DNA of 64,000 nucleotides from Clostridiales bacterium (GTDB lineage Bacteria; Bacillota; Clostridia; Oscillospirales; Oscillospiraceae), in contig CABIYX010000008.1 in the NCBI GenBank assembly GCA_902363045.1, positions 24,649 through 88,648 of the forward strand, in the 5' to 3' direction. Positions 16,906 to 25,761 of this stretch are shown piece by piece. The stretch's first letter is position 1, and each line of letters starts with the position of its first letter. A program made the translations under genes and the position numbers. Under the pieces are notes generated by a model, which saw nothing but the letters and a program-made list of their open reading frames with translations, was not told the DNA's origin and searched no databases.

Positions 16906-18006
16906 ATGGATCAGGCCATTGTGATCCGTCCCAGGTTCGCGCCTGGCCGCCGCATCATCGCCGTGAGTGACGTCCATGGAAATCTGGATTTTTTCCGTGG
17001 TCTGATGGACCGGGTGGGACTGACTCCGTCAGACATCCTGGTGCTGGTGGGAGACCTGTTGGAGAAGGGACCGGACAGCCTCGCGCTTCTGCGGTATGTG
17101 ATGGAGCTGTCCCGCACCCATACCGTCTACCCCCTGTGCGGCAACTGTGACGGGCTGGTCCTCCGCTTTTTTGAGACAGATGAGCTGGATGAGCGCTTTT
17201 ACTCCGCTTATCTGCCCATCCACCCGGAGAGCACCATCCGCCAGCTGGCGGATGAGCTGGGGTTTCCGGACTGGCGGGATTTTCCTGCCCTGCGGGCCGC
17301 TCTGCGGGAGACGTATCCGGAGCTCCGCGCCTGGCTGCGGAAGATGCCTACTATTCTGGAGACGGAGCACCTCCTCTTCGTTCACGGCGGCGTCCCCTCC
17401 CGGGAGGGCATGGAGACGCTGAACCGCTGGAGGTGCATGAAGAATGATGACTTTCTGGGGCAGGGCCACCGCTTTGACAAATATGTGGTGGTGGGCCACT
17501 GGCCGGTGACGTTGTACCACCCCAATATCCCCTCCGCCGCTCCGCTTTTTGCCCGGGAACAGAACATCATCTCCATCGATGGAGGCTGTGTGCTGAAGCT
17601 GGACGGACAGCTCAACGCCCTGATCTTTCCCACAGAGGACTCCGAGAAGTTCACCTGGCAGGCGTATGACGGCCTTCCAGTTTATACCGCCCTGGACCGG
17701 CAGGAGGCATCCACAAACTCCATCAACATCCGCTGGGGCCGCTCTGACCTGGAGATGCTGGAGCCGGGGGAGGAGTTTTCTTTGTGCCGGCATTTGGAGT
17801 CCGGCCGGGAGCTGTATATCCTGACCTCCTACCTCCGGCGGGACGGGGACCGGCTATGGTGCGAGGACTCCACGGATTACTGCCTGCCTGTTCTCCCTGG
17901 GGACCGGCTCTCTCTGGTGGCACAGACCTCCCGGGGCTACCTGATGAAAAAAAACGGCGTGACCGGCTGGTATTCCGGCCGCCTGGCGGACACACTAGAA
18001 AAATAG
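16906..18006 (+). CDS. metallophosphoesterase (calcineurin-like) with C-terminal extension
   Basis: A 366-residue hydrolase. The N-terminal calcineurin-like domain carries the metal-site motifs AVSDVHGN (about 18-25), LVGDLLEKGPDS, CGNCD (GNHD variant), FVHGG and VVGHWP, the pattern of bis(nucleosyl)-tetraphosphatase/PrpE-like serine-threonine phosphatases. The last 120 residues form a different, possibly SH3-like, region. The start at 16906 is chosen because AAGGAGG lies 10 bases upstream and the domain begins there; the upstream open frame covers the promoter. Substrate unknown. Confidence 0.85.
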   Translation: MDQAIVIRPRFAPGRRIIAVSDVHGNLDFFRGLMDRVGLTPSDILVLVGDLLEKGPDSLALLRYVMELSRTHTVYPLCGNCDGLVLRFFETDELDERFYSAYLPIHPESTIRQLADELGFPDWRDFPALRAALRETYPELRAWLRKMPTILETEHLLFVHGGVPSREGMETLNRWRCMKNDDFLGQGHRFDKYVVVGHWPVTLYHPNIPSAAPLFAREQNIISIDGGCVLKLDGQLNALIFPTEDSEKFTWQAYDGLPVYTALDRQEASTNSINIRWGRSDLEMLEPGEEFSLCRHLESGRELYILTSYLRRDGDRLWCEDSTDYCLPVLPGDRLSLVAQTSRGYLMKKNGVTGWYSGRLADTLEK

Positions 18007-18030
18007 ATCAAACAGTGAGGATTGGAATTT

Positions 18031-18945
18031 ATGTTGGATTTTCACCCGTTACAGCTGGAGGACCTGCCTAAGCTCCGCAACTTCTTTCAATACAGCGGCA
18101 GCCGGGTCTGTGACACAACTCCGGGTACCGTCTTTATCTGGCGGGACCTGTACAAGACGGAGTGGGCGATTTATGACGGCTCCCTCTATTTTAAGGTGGA
18201 CTACCCTGGTTTAGGCCCTACCTTCACACTGCCGCTTGGAGGTGGACGGCCGGAGCACTACCGACAGATTGCAGATTACTGCTGCCGCCGGAATATGCCC
18301 ATCGCTTTTACCCCGGTTCCTAAGGATGAGTTGGAACGTTTACAGGAAGCATTCCCCAACAGTGCGGCCATTGCCAACCGGGACGCCTTCGACTATCTCT
18401 ACCGGGCGGAGGACCTGAAATTTTTCCGGGGCAAGAAGCTCAGTGGCCAGCGCAACCATGTGAACAAGTTCCTGAAGACCTACGGGACCTGGTCCTTCCG
18501 GACGATCACCCGGGAGGATGTCCCGCAGGTCAAGGCGTTCCTGGACCGATACGCGGCGGGGAGGGACAAGGCGGCGGCTTCCTTCCATGAGGATCTGGCT
18601 AAGACCCGGGAAGTTTTGGATAACTACGACACCTATGATATGCTGGGAGGAATGCTCCTGGTAGAGGGGCAGATCGTGGGATTTGCCTTGGGAGAGATCG
18701 TAGGGGATACCTTGTTTACTCATATCGAGAAGGCAGACCGGGACTATCAGGGGTGCTACCAGATGCTGGTGGCCCAGTTTGCCCAGCAGTTCGCCCACGA
18801 GGGCGTCCACTTCATCAACCGGGAGGACGACGCCGGTGATCTGGGCCTGCGGACCAGCAAGCTGTCCTACCACCCGGTGACCCTGTTGGAGAAATACACC
18901 GTCACAGTGGACGAGCCCTGTAAATTCTGCGCCCTGGCGGAGTGA
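18031..18945 (+). CDS. DUF2156 (phosphatidylglycerol lysyltransferase C-terminal-like) GNAT protein
   Basis: A cytosolic protein of 304 residues with tandem GNAT-like folds of the DUF2156 family, related to the aminoacyl-transferase domain of MprF. Recognisable segments include DTTPGTVFIWRDLY, GKKLSGQRNHVNKFLKTYG, GFALGEIVGDTLFTHIEKA and INREDDAGDLGLRTSKLSYHP. There is no membrane domain, unlike full MprF. The ATG at 18031 has GTGAGG 10 bases upstream; an in-frame TTG at 18022 is too close to that site. It lies 24 bases after the phosphoesterase and is likely cotranscribed. Confidence 0.85.
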   Translation: MLDFHPLQLEDLPKLRNFFQYSGSRVCDTTPGTVFIWRDLYKTEWAIYDGSLYFKVDYPGLGPTFTLPLGGGRPEHYRQIADYCCRRNMPIAFTPVPKDELERLQEAFPNSAAIANRDAFDYLYRAEDLKFFRGKKLSGQRNHVNKFLKTYGTWSFRTITREDVPQVKAFLDRYAAGRDKAAASFHEDLAKTREVLDNYDTYDMLGGMLLVEGQIVGFALGEIVGDTLFTHIEKADRDYQGCYQMLVAQFAQQFAHEGVHFINREDDAGDLGLRTSKLSYHPVTLLEKYTVTVDEPCKFCALAE

Positions 18946-18993
18946 CTCTGTCAGAGCCCCGGCTTCCGGCCGGATGAGAGGCATAATGAACGA

Positions 18994-19033
18994 ATGAACA
19001 CGCCCACAAGGAAAAGCTTGTGGGCGTGTTCAT
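18994..19033. repeat. perfect 17-bp stem-loop
   Basis: The arms at 18994-19010 and 19017-19033 are fully complementary with loop GAAAAG. No T-run follows in either direction; it lies between convergent genes and may help the neighbouring terminator. Confidence 0.6.
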
Positions 19034-19038
19034 GGATG

Positions 19039-19074
19039 CAAAAAAGCGTGCAGCCCAGACCAGGCTGCACGCTT
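19039..19074 (-). terminator. terminator of the lysine-riboswitch-controlled transporter
   Basis: A 12-bp stem (arms 19044-19055 and 19063-19074), followed on the minus strand by TTTTTT, 22 bases after the transporter's stop codon. Confidence 0.8.
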
Positions 19075-19095
19075 CGCGTTTTTGAGCGGGAGCGA

Positions 19096-20739
19096 TCAGC
19101 TCACCTTGTCCCCCTTGGCCTTCAGGAAGGCCAGGAAGACCAGCATCATCACGATGCCGATGGGGAGAGCCAGGATACCGGGAGCGCCGAAGTGGACCAG
19201 CAGGCCGGCCACCACATAGGACAGGAAGGAGATGACCGCGCAGGAAATGGCATAGGGCAGTTGGGTGGACACATGGTTCACATGGTCGCACTGAGCGCCG
19301 GCGGAGGCCATGATAGTGGTGTCGGAGATGGGGGAGCAGTGGTCGCCGCACACCGCGCCGGCCATGCAGGCGGAGATGCAGATGATGCCCAGGGGATCCT
19401 CCAGGGGGAAGATGGCCATGGTGATGGGGATCAGGATGCCGAAGGTGCCCCAGGAGGTGCCGGTGGCGAAGGCCAGGAAGCAGCCGATCAAAAAGACGAT
19501 GGCAGGCAGGAAGAAGGCGAAGTTCTCCGCATAGGTCTTAACAAAGGTCTCTACAAACTCGGTGGAGCCCAGGGAGTCGGTCATCGCCTTCAGGGACCAG
19601 GCAAAGGTGAGGATCATGATGGCAGGGACCATGGCCTTGAAGCCCTCGGGGATGCACTCCATCATCTGCTTAAAGCTCATGGCCCGGCGCAGTCCGTAGA
19701 ACACCAGGGTGAACAGCAGGCCGAAGGAGGAGCCCAGCATCAGGCCAACAGAGGCGTCAGAGCTGGAGAAGGCGGAGGCGATGTTCAGATGGTTGGCGTT
19801 TGTGGGGTCGAAGAAGGAGCCGGAGTACAGCATCCCGATGACGCAGGCGCTTACCAGCACCAGGATGGGCAGCACCAGATCGATCACCTTGCCCCGGCCG
19901 TCCTCGGAGTCCTCCTCGATCAGGCCGGCATAGGGGTTGGAGCCGGAGAACAGGTCCCCGGTCTGGACGGCATTGCGCTCATACTTGAGCATGGGGCCGA
20001 ACTCCACCTTCATGACCACCATGGAGATCATCATCACAATGGTGAACAGGGCATAGAAGTTGAAGGGGATGGCCTTGATGAAGATGGACAGACCCTGGCC
20101 GTCGGGCACATAGCTGGACACCGCGGCCGCCCAGGAGCTGATGGGGGCGATGATACACACCGGGGCGGCGGTGGCGTCAATGAGATAGGCCAGCTTTACC
20201 CGAGAAACATTGTGCTTGTCGGTGATGGGGCGCATCACAGAGCCCACAGTGAGGCAGTTGAAGTAGTCGTCGATAAAGATCAGCACGCCCAGCACGATGG
20301 AGGCCAGCTGCGCCCCCACCCGGCTTTTGATGTTCTGGGCGGCCCAGCGGCCGAAGGCGGCGGACCCGCCGGCCTTGTTCATCAGGCAGACCATAGCGCC
20401 CAGGATGACCAGGAAGATCAGGATGCCCACGTTGTAGCTGTCAGACAGCACAGAGACGACCCCGTCCTGGAACACATGGAGCACGGTCCCCTCAAACTGG
20501 AAGCCGGAATAGAGCAGGCCGCCGGCCAGGATGCCGATGAACAGGGAGGAGTAGACCTCCTTCGTGATCAGGGCAAGCCCGATGGCAATCACCGGGGGCA
20601 ACAGGGACCAGGCGGTGGCGTGGAACGGGCTGACATACTCCGCGGCCTCCTCGCCCGCTGCGAAGGCGCCCGTGGTCATGGCCAGAACAGCCATGACCAG
20701 CACTGCCAGAAGAGGCAGCCAGTTTCTTTTCTTTCTCAT
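19096..20739 (-). CDS. NhaC-family transporter, predicted lysine transporter
   Basis: An integral membrane protein of 547 residues with about twelve helices, related to Na+/H+ antiporter NhaC. It shows the family segments IDDYFNCLTVGSVMRPITD, ATAAPVCIIAPISSWAA and AGAVCGDHCSPISDTTIM. Standard annotation would call it a sodium/proton antiporter, but the gene is preceded by a lysine riboswitch, and NhaC-type proteins with that leader are regarded as lysine transporters (the group named LysW in comparative genomics). The ATG at 20739 has GGAGGG 7 bases upstream; an in-frame ATG at 20754 overlaps that site. Single-gene unit with its own promoter and terminator. Confidence 0.9.
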   Translation of the reverse strand: MRKKRNWLPLLAVLVMAVLAMTTGAFAAGEEAAEYVSPFHATAWSLLPPVIAIGLALITKEVYSSLFIGILAGGLLYSGFQFEGTVLHVFQDGVVSVLSDSYNVGILIFLVILGAMVCLMNKAGGSAAFGRWAAQNIKSRVGAQLASIVLGVLIFIDDYFNCLTVGSVMRPITDKHNVSRVKLAYLIDATAAPVCIIAPISSWAAAVSSYVPDGQGLSIFIKAIPFNFYALFTIVMMISMVVMKVEFGPMLKYERNAVQTGDLFSGSNPYAGLIEEDSEDGRGKVIDLVLPILVLVSACVIGMLYSGSFFDPTNANHLNIASAFSSSDASVGLMLGSSFGLLFTLVFYGLRRAMSFKQMMECIPEGFKAMVPAIMILTFAWSLKAMTDSLGSTEFVETFVKTYAENFAFFLPAIVFLIGCFLAFATGTSWGTFGILIPITMAIFPLEDPLGIICISACMAGAVCGDHCSPISDTTIMASAGAQCDHVNHVSTQLPYAISCAVISFLSYVVAGLLVHFGAPGILALPIGIVMMLVFLAFLKAKGDKVS

Positions 20740-20791
20740 TTCTTTTCCCTCCATTGTACAGCTTGGGCCCGCACAGCCCAATTTCGCGCAA

Positions 20792-20823
20792 ACAAAAAAC
20801 CATGAACGCAGACGCGCCCATGG
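20792..20823 (-). terminator. riboswitch terminator (expression platform)
   Basis: On the minus strand CCATGGGCGC pairs with GCGTTCATGG (two G-T pairs) and is followed by TTTTTTG. It lies between the lysine aptamer and the start codon, the usual position for a lysine-dependent terminator. Confidence 0.8.
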
Positions 20824-20867
20824 CAAAGCCGGATGCCCCCTCCGTGCGGAAATCCGCAGGGAGAAGA

Positions 20868-21036
20868 CCTCTGGATAGCGCTCCACAATTTGTGACAGTC
20901 CGTGAGATGTTATCCCACAGCCCAGGAGCTCCGCCCAGGCAGGCGAAGGTACCTTCGGCGATGTTCCCTCTCCTGCGAAGCGGCTGCCTGGCCTTGCTCC
21001 GCGGTACGCATGAACACCGCGCCTCTATCCTCTATT
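20868..21036 (-). promoter_or_regulatory. lysine riboswitch (L-box) aptamer
   Basis: The minus strand carries the L-box core in order: GGATAGAGGCGCGG at the 5' side, GTGTTCATGCGTACC, GAGGGAACATCGCCGAAGG, CTGGGCTGTGGGATAAC, GGACTGTCAC and finally GGAGCGCTATCC. GGATAG and CTATCC pair to form P1. These match the consensus known for lysine-sensing leaders of lysC, lysP and NhaC-type genes. Binding of lysine would favour the terminator at 20792-20823 and switch the transporter off. Confidence 0.93.
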
Positions 21037-21053
21037 TACTTGAGTTAATTATT

Positions 21054-21082
21054 ATCTTACCACGGAACAGAGCGCCTGTCAA
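21054..21082 (-). promoter_or_regulatory. promoter of the lysine-riboswitch transcript
   Basis: TTGACA (21082-21077) and TAAGAT (21059-21054) on the minus strand are 17 bases apart, starting RNA about 10 bases before the aptamer. Confidence 0.65.
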
Positions 21083-21269
21083 GGCCTTCTGACAATCCAA
21101 CAGGGGTGGTTTTACAGAAATACCACACATCTTGGACAGCTGAGTAAAAAAGGAGGAGGGATAGGGAGTCCACGGCGATCGTTGGAGCAGCGGGGCGCAA
21201 GTGTACGGGAGAAGACCTGATCCCGGCATGAAACAGGACACGGCAGATCCTTCAGAGGGAAAAGACCGC

Positions 21270-21312
21270 AAAAAAACACGCCAGCCGCCCGGAGCTTCGA
21301 GCGGCTGGCGTG
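21270..21312 (-). terminator. terminator of the hydrogenase operon
   Basis: A 12-bp stem (21277-21288 with 21301-21312) with a 12-base loop, followed by a T-run on the minus strand, 17 bases after the hydA stop. The 190 bases between here and the transporter promoter hold nothing else I can support. Confidence 0.85.
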
Positions 21313-21328
21313 GAGAAGATACAATGCA

Positions 21329-23023
21329 TTACTTGGTATAGTCTACATGAAGTAGGTCGTGGCGCTGATCCGGGGTATAGGCGTCCATCATGGAGGTGAC
21401 CACCGGGTTGTACTCCGCCCGCTTGAAGGGAGCGGAGCGGTCGGCGGCATACAGGCCGGCAGTGCGCTCCTGCTTCTTCTGCTTCAGGCCATAGGGCTGG
21501 CCCGCGCCGCCCACGCAGCCGCCGGGGCAGGTCATGACCTCGATCAGGTCGTAGTAAGCGTTGCCCGCATCGATCTCCTTTAACAGCTCCTGGGCATGGA
21601 TCAGGCCGTGGACCACAGCCAGATGGATCTCCCGGTCGCCCACCTGAACGGTGGCCTCCCGGATGGAGTCGTTTCCGCGGAGGGGGGAGTATTCCAGGGC
21701 GCGCAGGGTATTCCGGGATTTGTCCGGCATACAGTGGCGCACCACGGCCTCGGCCACACCGCCCGTGGTGCCGTAGATGGTGGCGGAGCCGGAGCCCAGT
21801 CCGAAGGGGAGGTCGGGGGCCTCCAGCTCCATCTGGGGCAGCTGAATGCCGGACTCCTTGATCATATTGATGATTTCCTGGGTGGTGAGCACCAGATCCA
21901 CGTCGGGCTTTCCGTTGTGGCGGAACTGGGGGCGCGCGGCCTCCATTTTCTTGGCGGTGCAGGGCATGATGGCGATGTGGAAGGTGGTCCGCCCGTCCTG
22001 GGCGTCCTTCTCCTGATAGTGCTCCCGGACGATGGAGGCGAACATCTCCATGGGGGATTTGCAGGTGGAGATATGCTTGAGGTATTTGGGGTTCTCCAGC
22101 TCCAGATACTTCACCCAGGCGGGGCAGCAGGAGGTGAACATGGGGAAGGGGCCGCCGTTTTCCAGCCGGGCCAGGAACTCCCGGGACTCCTCAATGGTGG
22201 TGAAATCGGCGGCAAAGGTGGTGTCATAGATCTCGTCCACCCCCATGTACTTCAGGGCGGTGACCAGTTGGTCCAGGGCATTGGAGCCGGCGGGCAGGCC
22301 GAAGGCCTCGCCCACGGCCACCCGGACCGCGGGAGCGATCTGGACCACGGTGCGGACCTTGGGGTCGTGGATGGCCCGCCAGGCCTTGCCGATCTGGTTA
22401 TAGACCGTGATGGCGCCGGTGGGGCAGACGGCGGAGCACTGTCCGCAGCTGATGCAGTGGGTCTCGGACAGGGTGCGGTTGAAGGCGGGGGAGACGCGCA
22501 TATTATAGCCCCGCTGGGCAAAGTCGATGATGCCCATGCCGATGGTCTCGCCGCACACCCGGACGCAGTCGCCGCACAGGATGCACTTGCTGGGGTCCCG
22601 GACCACGGCAGGGCTGCTGTCGTCCAGTTGGGACTCCTCCCGGCTGTCCCCAAAACGCACCCGGCGCACGCCGAAGCGCATGGCCAGCTCCTGAAGGCGG
22701 CAGTCGCCGCTCTTCTCGCAGGTGGTGCAGGAGCAGTTGTGAGAGGCCAGCAGCAGTTCCAGGATCATCCGGCGGTGCTTCAGCAACCGGGCGGTGTTGG
22801 TGCGGATGGACAGCCCATCCCGGGGCTTCATAGAGCAGGAGGTCTCGATCTTGCCCCGCTCGTCCTCCACCACGCACATCCGGCAGGCCCCGTAGACGGA
22901 CAGGTCGGAGTAATAGCAGAAGGTGGGCATCTCGATGCCGGCCTTGCGGATGACGGACAGCACGTTGGTTTCCCCGTCGAAGGGGACCCGCTGGCCGTCG
23001 ATGTACATGATTCCCTTTGCCAT
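21329..23023 (-). CDS. hydA: [FeFe] hydrogenase catalytic subunit
   Basis: The catalytic subunit, 564 residues, of a trimeric NADH- and ferredoxin-dependent hydrogenase of the kind that bifurcates electrons; it makes or oxidises H2 in the cytoplasm. In order: a plant-type [2Fe-2S] domain (Cys36, 47, 50, 63), the His-Cys3 cluster (His95, Cys99, 102, 108), two [4Fe-4S] ferredoxin clusters (Cys147-157 and 190-200), and the H-cluster domain with motifs TSCCPAW (297-303), MPCTAKKMEA (353-362) and MTCPGGCVGG (497-506). All H-cluster cysteines are present. The ATG at 23023 has GGGAGGAG upstream, 5 bases past the hydB stop; the longer open frame overlaps hydB. H-cluster maturases HydEFG are not in this window. 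Confidence 0.95.
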   Translation of the reverse strand: MAKGIMYIDGQRVPFDGETNVLSVIRKAGIEMPTFCYYSDLSVYGACRMCVVEDERGKIETSCSMKPRDGLSIRTNTARLLKHRRMILELLLASHNCSCTTCEKSGDCRLQELAMRFGVRRVRFGDSREESQLDDSSPAVVRDPSKCILCGDCVRVCGETIGMGIIDFAQRGYNMRVSPAFNRTLSETHCISCGQCSAVCPTGAITVYNQIGKAWRAIHDPKVRTVVQIAPAVRVAVGEAFGLPAGSNALDQLVTALKYMGVDEIYDTTFAADFTTIEESREFLARLENGGPFPMFTSCCPAWVKYLELENPKYLKHISTCKSPMEMFASIVREHYQEKDAQDGRTTFHIAIMPCTAKKMEAARPQFRHNGKPDVDLVLTTQEIINMIKESGIQLPQMELEAPDLPFGLGSGSATIYGTTGGVAEAVVRHCMPDKSRNTLRALEYSPLRGNDSIREATVQVGDREIHLAVVHGLIHAQELLKEIDAGNAYYDLIEVMTCPGGCVGGAGQPYGLKQKKQERTAGLYAADRSAPFKRAEYNPVVTSMMDAYTPDQRHDLLHVDYTK

Positions 23024-23028
23024 AGTGC

Positions 23029-24930
23029 TCACTCCTCCCGAATGGCGCCGAAGGGACAGCAGCCCCAGCACGCGCCGCACTTGATGCATTTTTCCGTATC
23101 GATGACATGGGGCATCCGGATCTGGCCGGAGATGGCCTCCATGGGACACTGCCGCATACACTTGCCGCAGCCCTTGCACAGCTCAGGATCGATGCGGAGC
23201 TCCTTCTTCCGGCCGTTGCAGTGGGGGCAGTGCTTTTCCACCACATGGGCCAGATACTCGTCCCGGAAATATTTCAGGGTGCTCTGCACCGGCTTGCAGG
23301 CAGACTGGCCCAGGCCGCACAGGGCGGTCTCCGTGATGGTGCTGGACAGGTCCTCCAGCAGATCCAGGTCCTCCAGGCTGCCCTCGTTGTTCACGATGCG
23401 GGTGAGGATCTCCAGCATCCGGCGGGTACCCTCCCGGCAGGGAACACACTTGCCGCAGGACTCGTTCTGAGTGAAATTCATAAAGAAACGGGCCACTTCC
23501 ACCATGCAGGTATCCTCATCCATAACCACCAGGCCGCCGGAGCCGATCATGGCCCCCACCTTTTTCAGGGAGTCGAAGTCCAGGGGCATATCCAGATGCT
23601 CCTCGGTGAGACAGCCGCCGGAGGGACCGCCGATCTGCACCGCCTTGAACTTCTTGCCGTCCTTGATGCCGCCGCCGATTTCAAAGATGATCTGGCGCAG
23701 GGTGGTGCCCATGGGGACCTCGATCAGGCCGGTGTTGACCACGTTTCCCGTGAGAGCGAAGGCCTTCGTTCCGTGGCTGCGTTCGGTGCCGATGGAGCGG
23801 TACCAGCCGGAACCATGGCGAATGATGAGGGGCACATTAGAGAAGGTCTCCACGTTGTTGAGCACGGTGGGCCGGGCCCACAGGCCCTGCTCCACGGTGC
23901 GGGGGGGCTTGACCCGGGGCATCCCCCGGTTGCCCTCGATGGAGGCAGTGAGAGCGGAACCCTCGCCGCAGACAAAGGCGCCGGCCCCCCGGTTCACATG
24001 GAGATGGAAGCAGAAGTCGGTACCCAGGATGTTGTCGCCCAGCAGACCCATCTCCTCCGCCTTGGCGATGGCCGTTTTCAGGCGGGAGACCGCCAGCGGG
24101 TACTCCGCGCGGACATAAATATAGCCCTCGTCGCTGCCGGCGGCCACGGCGGCGATGAGCATTCCCTCAATGATGGAGTGGGGATTGCCCTCCATGATGG
24201 AGCGGTCCATGAAGGCGCCGGGGTCGCCCTCGTCGCCGTTGCACACCACATACTTCTTCCCGGCGGGCTGGAGGCGGACACTCTCCCATTTGCGGCCCGC
24301 GGGGAAGCCGCCGCCGCCCCGGCCCCGGAGGCCGGAGTCGGAGATCTCCTTGCAGATGGCCTCGCCGGTCATCTCAAACAGTGCCTGCTCAAAGGCGGAG
24401 TAGCCGTCCCGGGCGATGTACTCATCGATGTCCTCCGCGTCGGTGGTGCCGCAGTTCTCCAGGACCACCCGCTGCTGCTTGTGATAGAAGGGGATCTCCT
24501 CATGCTTGGCATAGGTGACTCCGTCCAGCTGATAGAGCAGGCGGGGGATCAGCTCGCCCTGAAGGAGGGTCTTTTCGATGATCTCATTGCAGTCCTCCAG
24601 ATGGACATGGGTATAGAGGATGCCGTCCGGCTCGATCTGGAGCAGGGGCCCCATCTCGCAGAAGCCGTGACAGCCGCTTTTTTTCAGATGGAGGTCGTGG
24701 GCCTCGTCGGGGGCCTCGGGCTCTCCCTCGTGGATCAGGCTGATGTGGACCTCCATCCCCCGGCGCTGGCACTCCGCCTGGATGTAGTCATAGATCTCCA
24801 AAGAGCCGCCGGCGATGCAGCCGGTTCCGGCACAGATCAGCACCTGCTTCTTCTGGGCCTCCAGGGCCCGCTTGTCCCGCAGCTGGCGGACCTTGAACTG
24901 CTCGCGGGTCAGTTTTGCGGCGGTCATCAT
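23029..24930 (-). CDS. hydB: NADH-binding/flavin subunit of the [FeFe] hydrogenase (NuoF-like)
   Basis: The FMN- and NAD(H)-binding subunit, 633 residues, where electron bifurcation is thought to occur in HydABC enzymes. The N-terminus (about 25-125) is a thioredoxin-like [2Fe-2S] domain (CAGTGCIAGG, CHGFCEMGP). The NuoF core has GRGGGGFPAGRKW, CNGDEGDPGAFMDRSIMEG and GAGAFVCGEGSAL, then the [4Fe-4S] motif SCGKCVPCREGT. The C-terminus adds a two-cluster ferredoxin domain (CKGCGKCMRQCP and CIKCGACWGCCP). It overlaps hydC by 4 bases. All family cysteines look present. Confidence 0.95.
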   Translation of the reverse strand: MMTAAKLTREQFKVRQLRDKRALEAQKKQVLICAGTGCIAGGSLEIYDYIQAECQRRGMEVHISLIHEGEPEAPDEAHDLHLKKSGCHGFCEMGPLLQIEPDGILYTHVHLEDCNEIIEKTLLQGELIPRLLYQLDGVTYAKHEEIPFYHKQQRVVLENCGTTDAEDIDEYIARDGYSAFEQALFEMTGEAICKEISDSGLRGRGGGGFPAGRKWESVRLQPAGKKYVVCNGDEGDPGAFMDRSIMEGNPHSIIEGMLIAAVAAGSDEGYIYVRAEYPLAVSRLKTAIAKAEEMGLLGDNILGTDFCFHLHVNRGAGAFVCGEGSALTASIEGNRGMPRVKPPRTVEQGLWARPTVLNNVETFSNVPLIIRHGSGWYRSIGTERSHGTKAFALTGNVVNTGLIEVPMGTTLRQIIFEIGGGIKDGKKFKAVQIGGPSGGCLTEEHLDMPLDFDSLKKVGAMIGSGGLVVMDEDTCMVEVARFFMNFTQNESCGKCVPCREGTRRMLEILTRIVNNEGSLEDLDLLEDLSSTITETALCGLGQSACKPVQSTLKYFRDEYLAHVVEKHCPHCNGRKKELRIDPELCKGCGKCMRQCPMEAISGQIRMPHVIDTEKCIKCGACWGCCPFGAIREE

Positions 24931-25412
24931 AGGGCGGCTTCCTCCTTTTTCAGCTCCTCCAGCAGCTCAATGGCCGACTCGGGGGACATTTTGGAATGGA
25001 CCTTGTCGTTGACAGTGACCACCGGGGCCAGCCCGCAGGCGCCCAGGCAGGCCACGGTCTCCAGGGTGAACAGACCGTCGGCGGAGGTCTTCTGCTTGCC
25101 CTCCAGTTCCAGGTACTCCCGGATGGCGGTATAGATGGGCTGGGACTTCCGCACATGGCAGGCGGTGCCGTCACATACCTTGATGATGTATTTGCCCTTG
25201 GCCTCCAGAGAAAAGTTCTCATAGAAGGTGGCGACGCTGTATACCTTGGCCACGCCGACGTCCAGCTTTTCGGCGATCCGCTCCAAAACCTCCGGACTGA
25301 GATATTTGTACTCCGTCTGGATGTCCTGCATGATGGCGATCAGGTGGTGGCGCTGGCAGCCGTAGGAGTCAATGATCTGATCCACACGGTCCATAGAAAT
25401 GCCAGTGGACAT
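24927..25412 (-). CDS. hydC: [2Fe-2S] subunit of the [FeFe] hydrogenase (NuoE-like)
   Basis: The thioredoxin-like [2Fe-2S] subunit, 161 residues, that passes electrons from the NADH-flavin subunit. Cluster ligands are in KVCDGTACHV and CLGACGLAP; the N-terminal helical region includes LIAIMQDIQTEYKYLSPEVL. The ATG at 25412 is chosen because GGAGGTG lies directly upstream; the frame is open for 18 more codons. It is the first gene of hydC-hydB-hydA, an order common in Clostridia. Confidence 0.93.
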   Translation of the reverse strand: MSTGISMDRVDQIIDSYGCQRHHLIAIMQDIQTEYKYLSPEVLERIAEKLDVGVAKVYSVATFYENFSLEAKGKYIIKVCDGTACHVRKSQPIYTAIREYLELEGKQKTSADGLFTLETVACLGACGLAPVVTVNDKVHSKMSPESAIELLEELKKEEAAL

Positions 25413-25761
25413 GGGAAACACCTCCGCGTTCTGAATTCCGGATGAGATCCGGGCACACTTCTCCACATAGTATACATCATAAGGGATGAGGAAACGGAAA
25501 TCTATTGGGCATTATACTGAAAAATAAGAATCGATCAATGGATGTGAAAACGGAAAAATGAAGGAAAAATTGCAGAATACGGGGGGTAGCCGGGGCGGGA
25601 ACGGGGTTCCGCACGCCGGAGAATGTGCAAAATCGATTTGTCGTATTTCTCCTGTTCCTGTTATGAAATTTTAGAAGGTTTGACCAAAGAGAGTGGTTTG
25701 TGGTAGGATAAACAGGAACAGTTTGACAAGGGGGGCAAGACCCCCTGGAAAGGAACCAGCC
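25413..25761. promoter_or_regulatory. divergent promoter region between hydC and the DUF1963 gene
   Basis: Toward hydC a TATACT box (25474-25469, minus strand) is present without a good -35. Toward the right TTGACC (25680-25685) and TAGGAT (25704-25709) are 18 bases apart. The middle is AT-rich and contains no supported gene. Confidence 0.45.

Noticed and set aside
19096..20739. Plain Na+/H+ antiporter annotation
   Set aside because: The lysine riboswitch directly upstream makes lysine transport more likely than sodium exchange.
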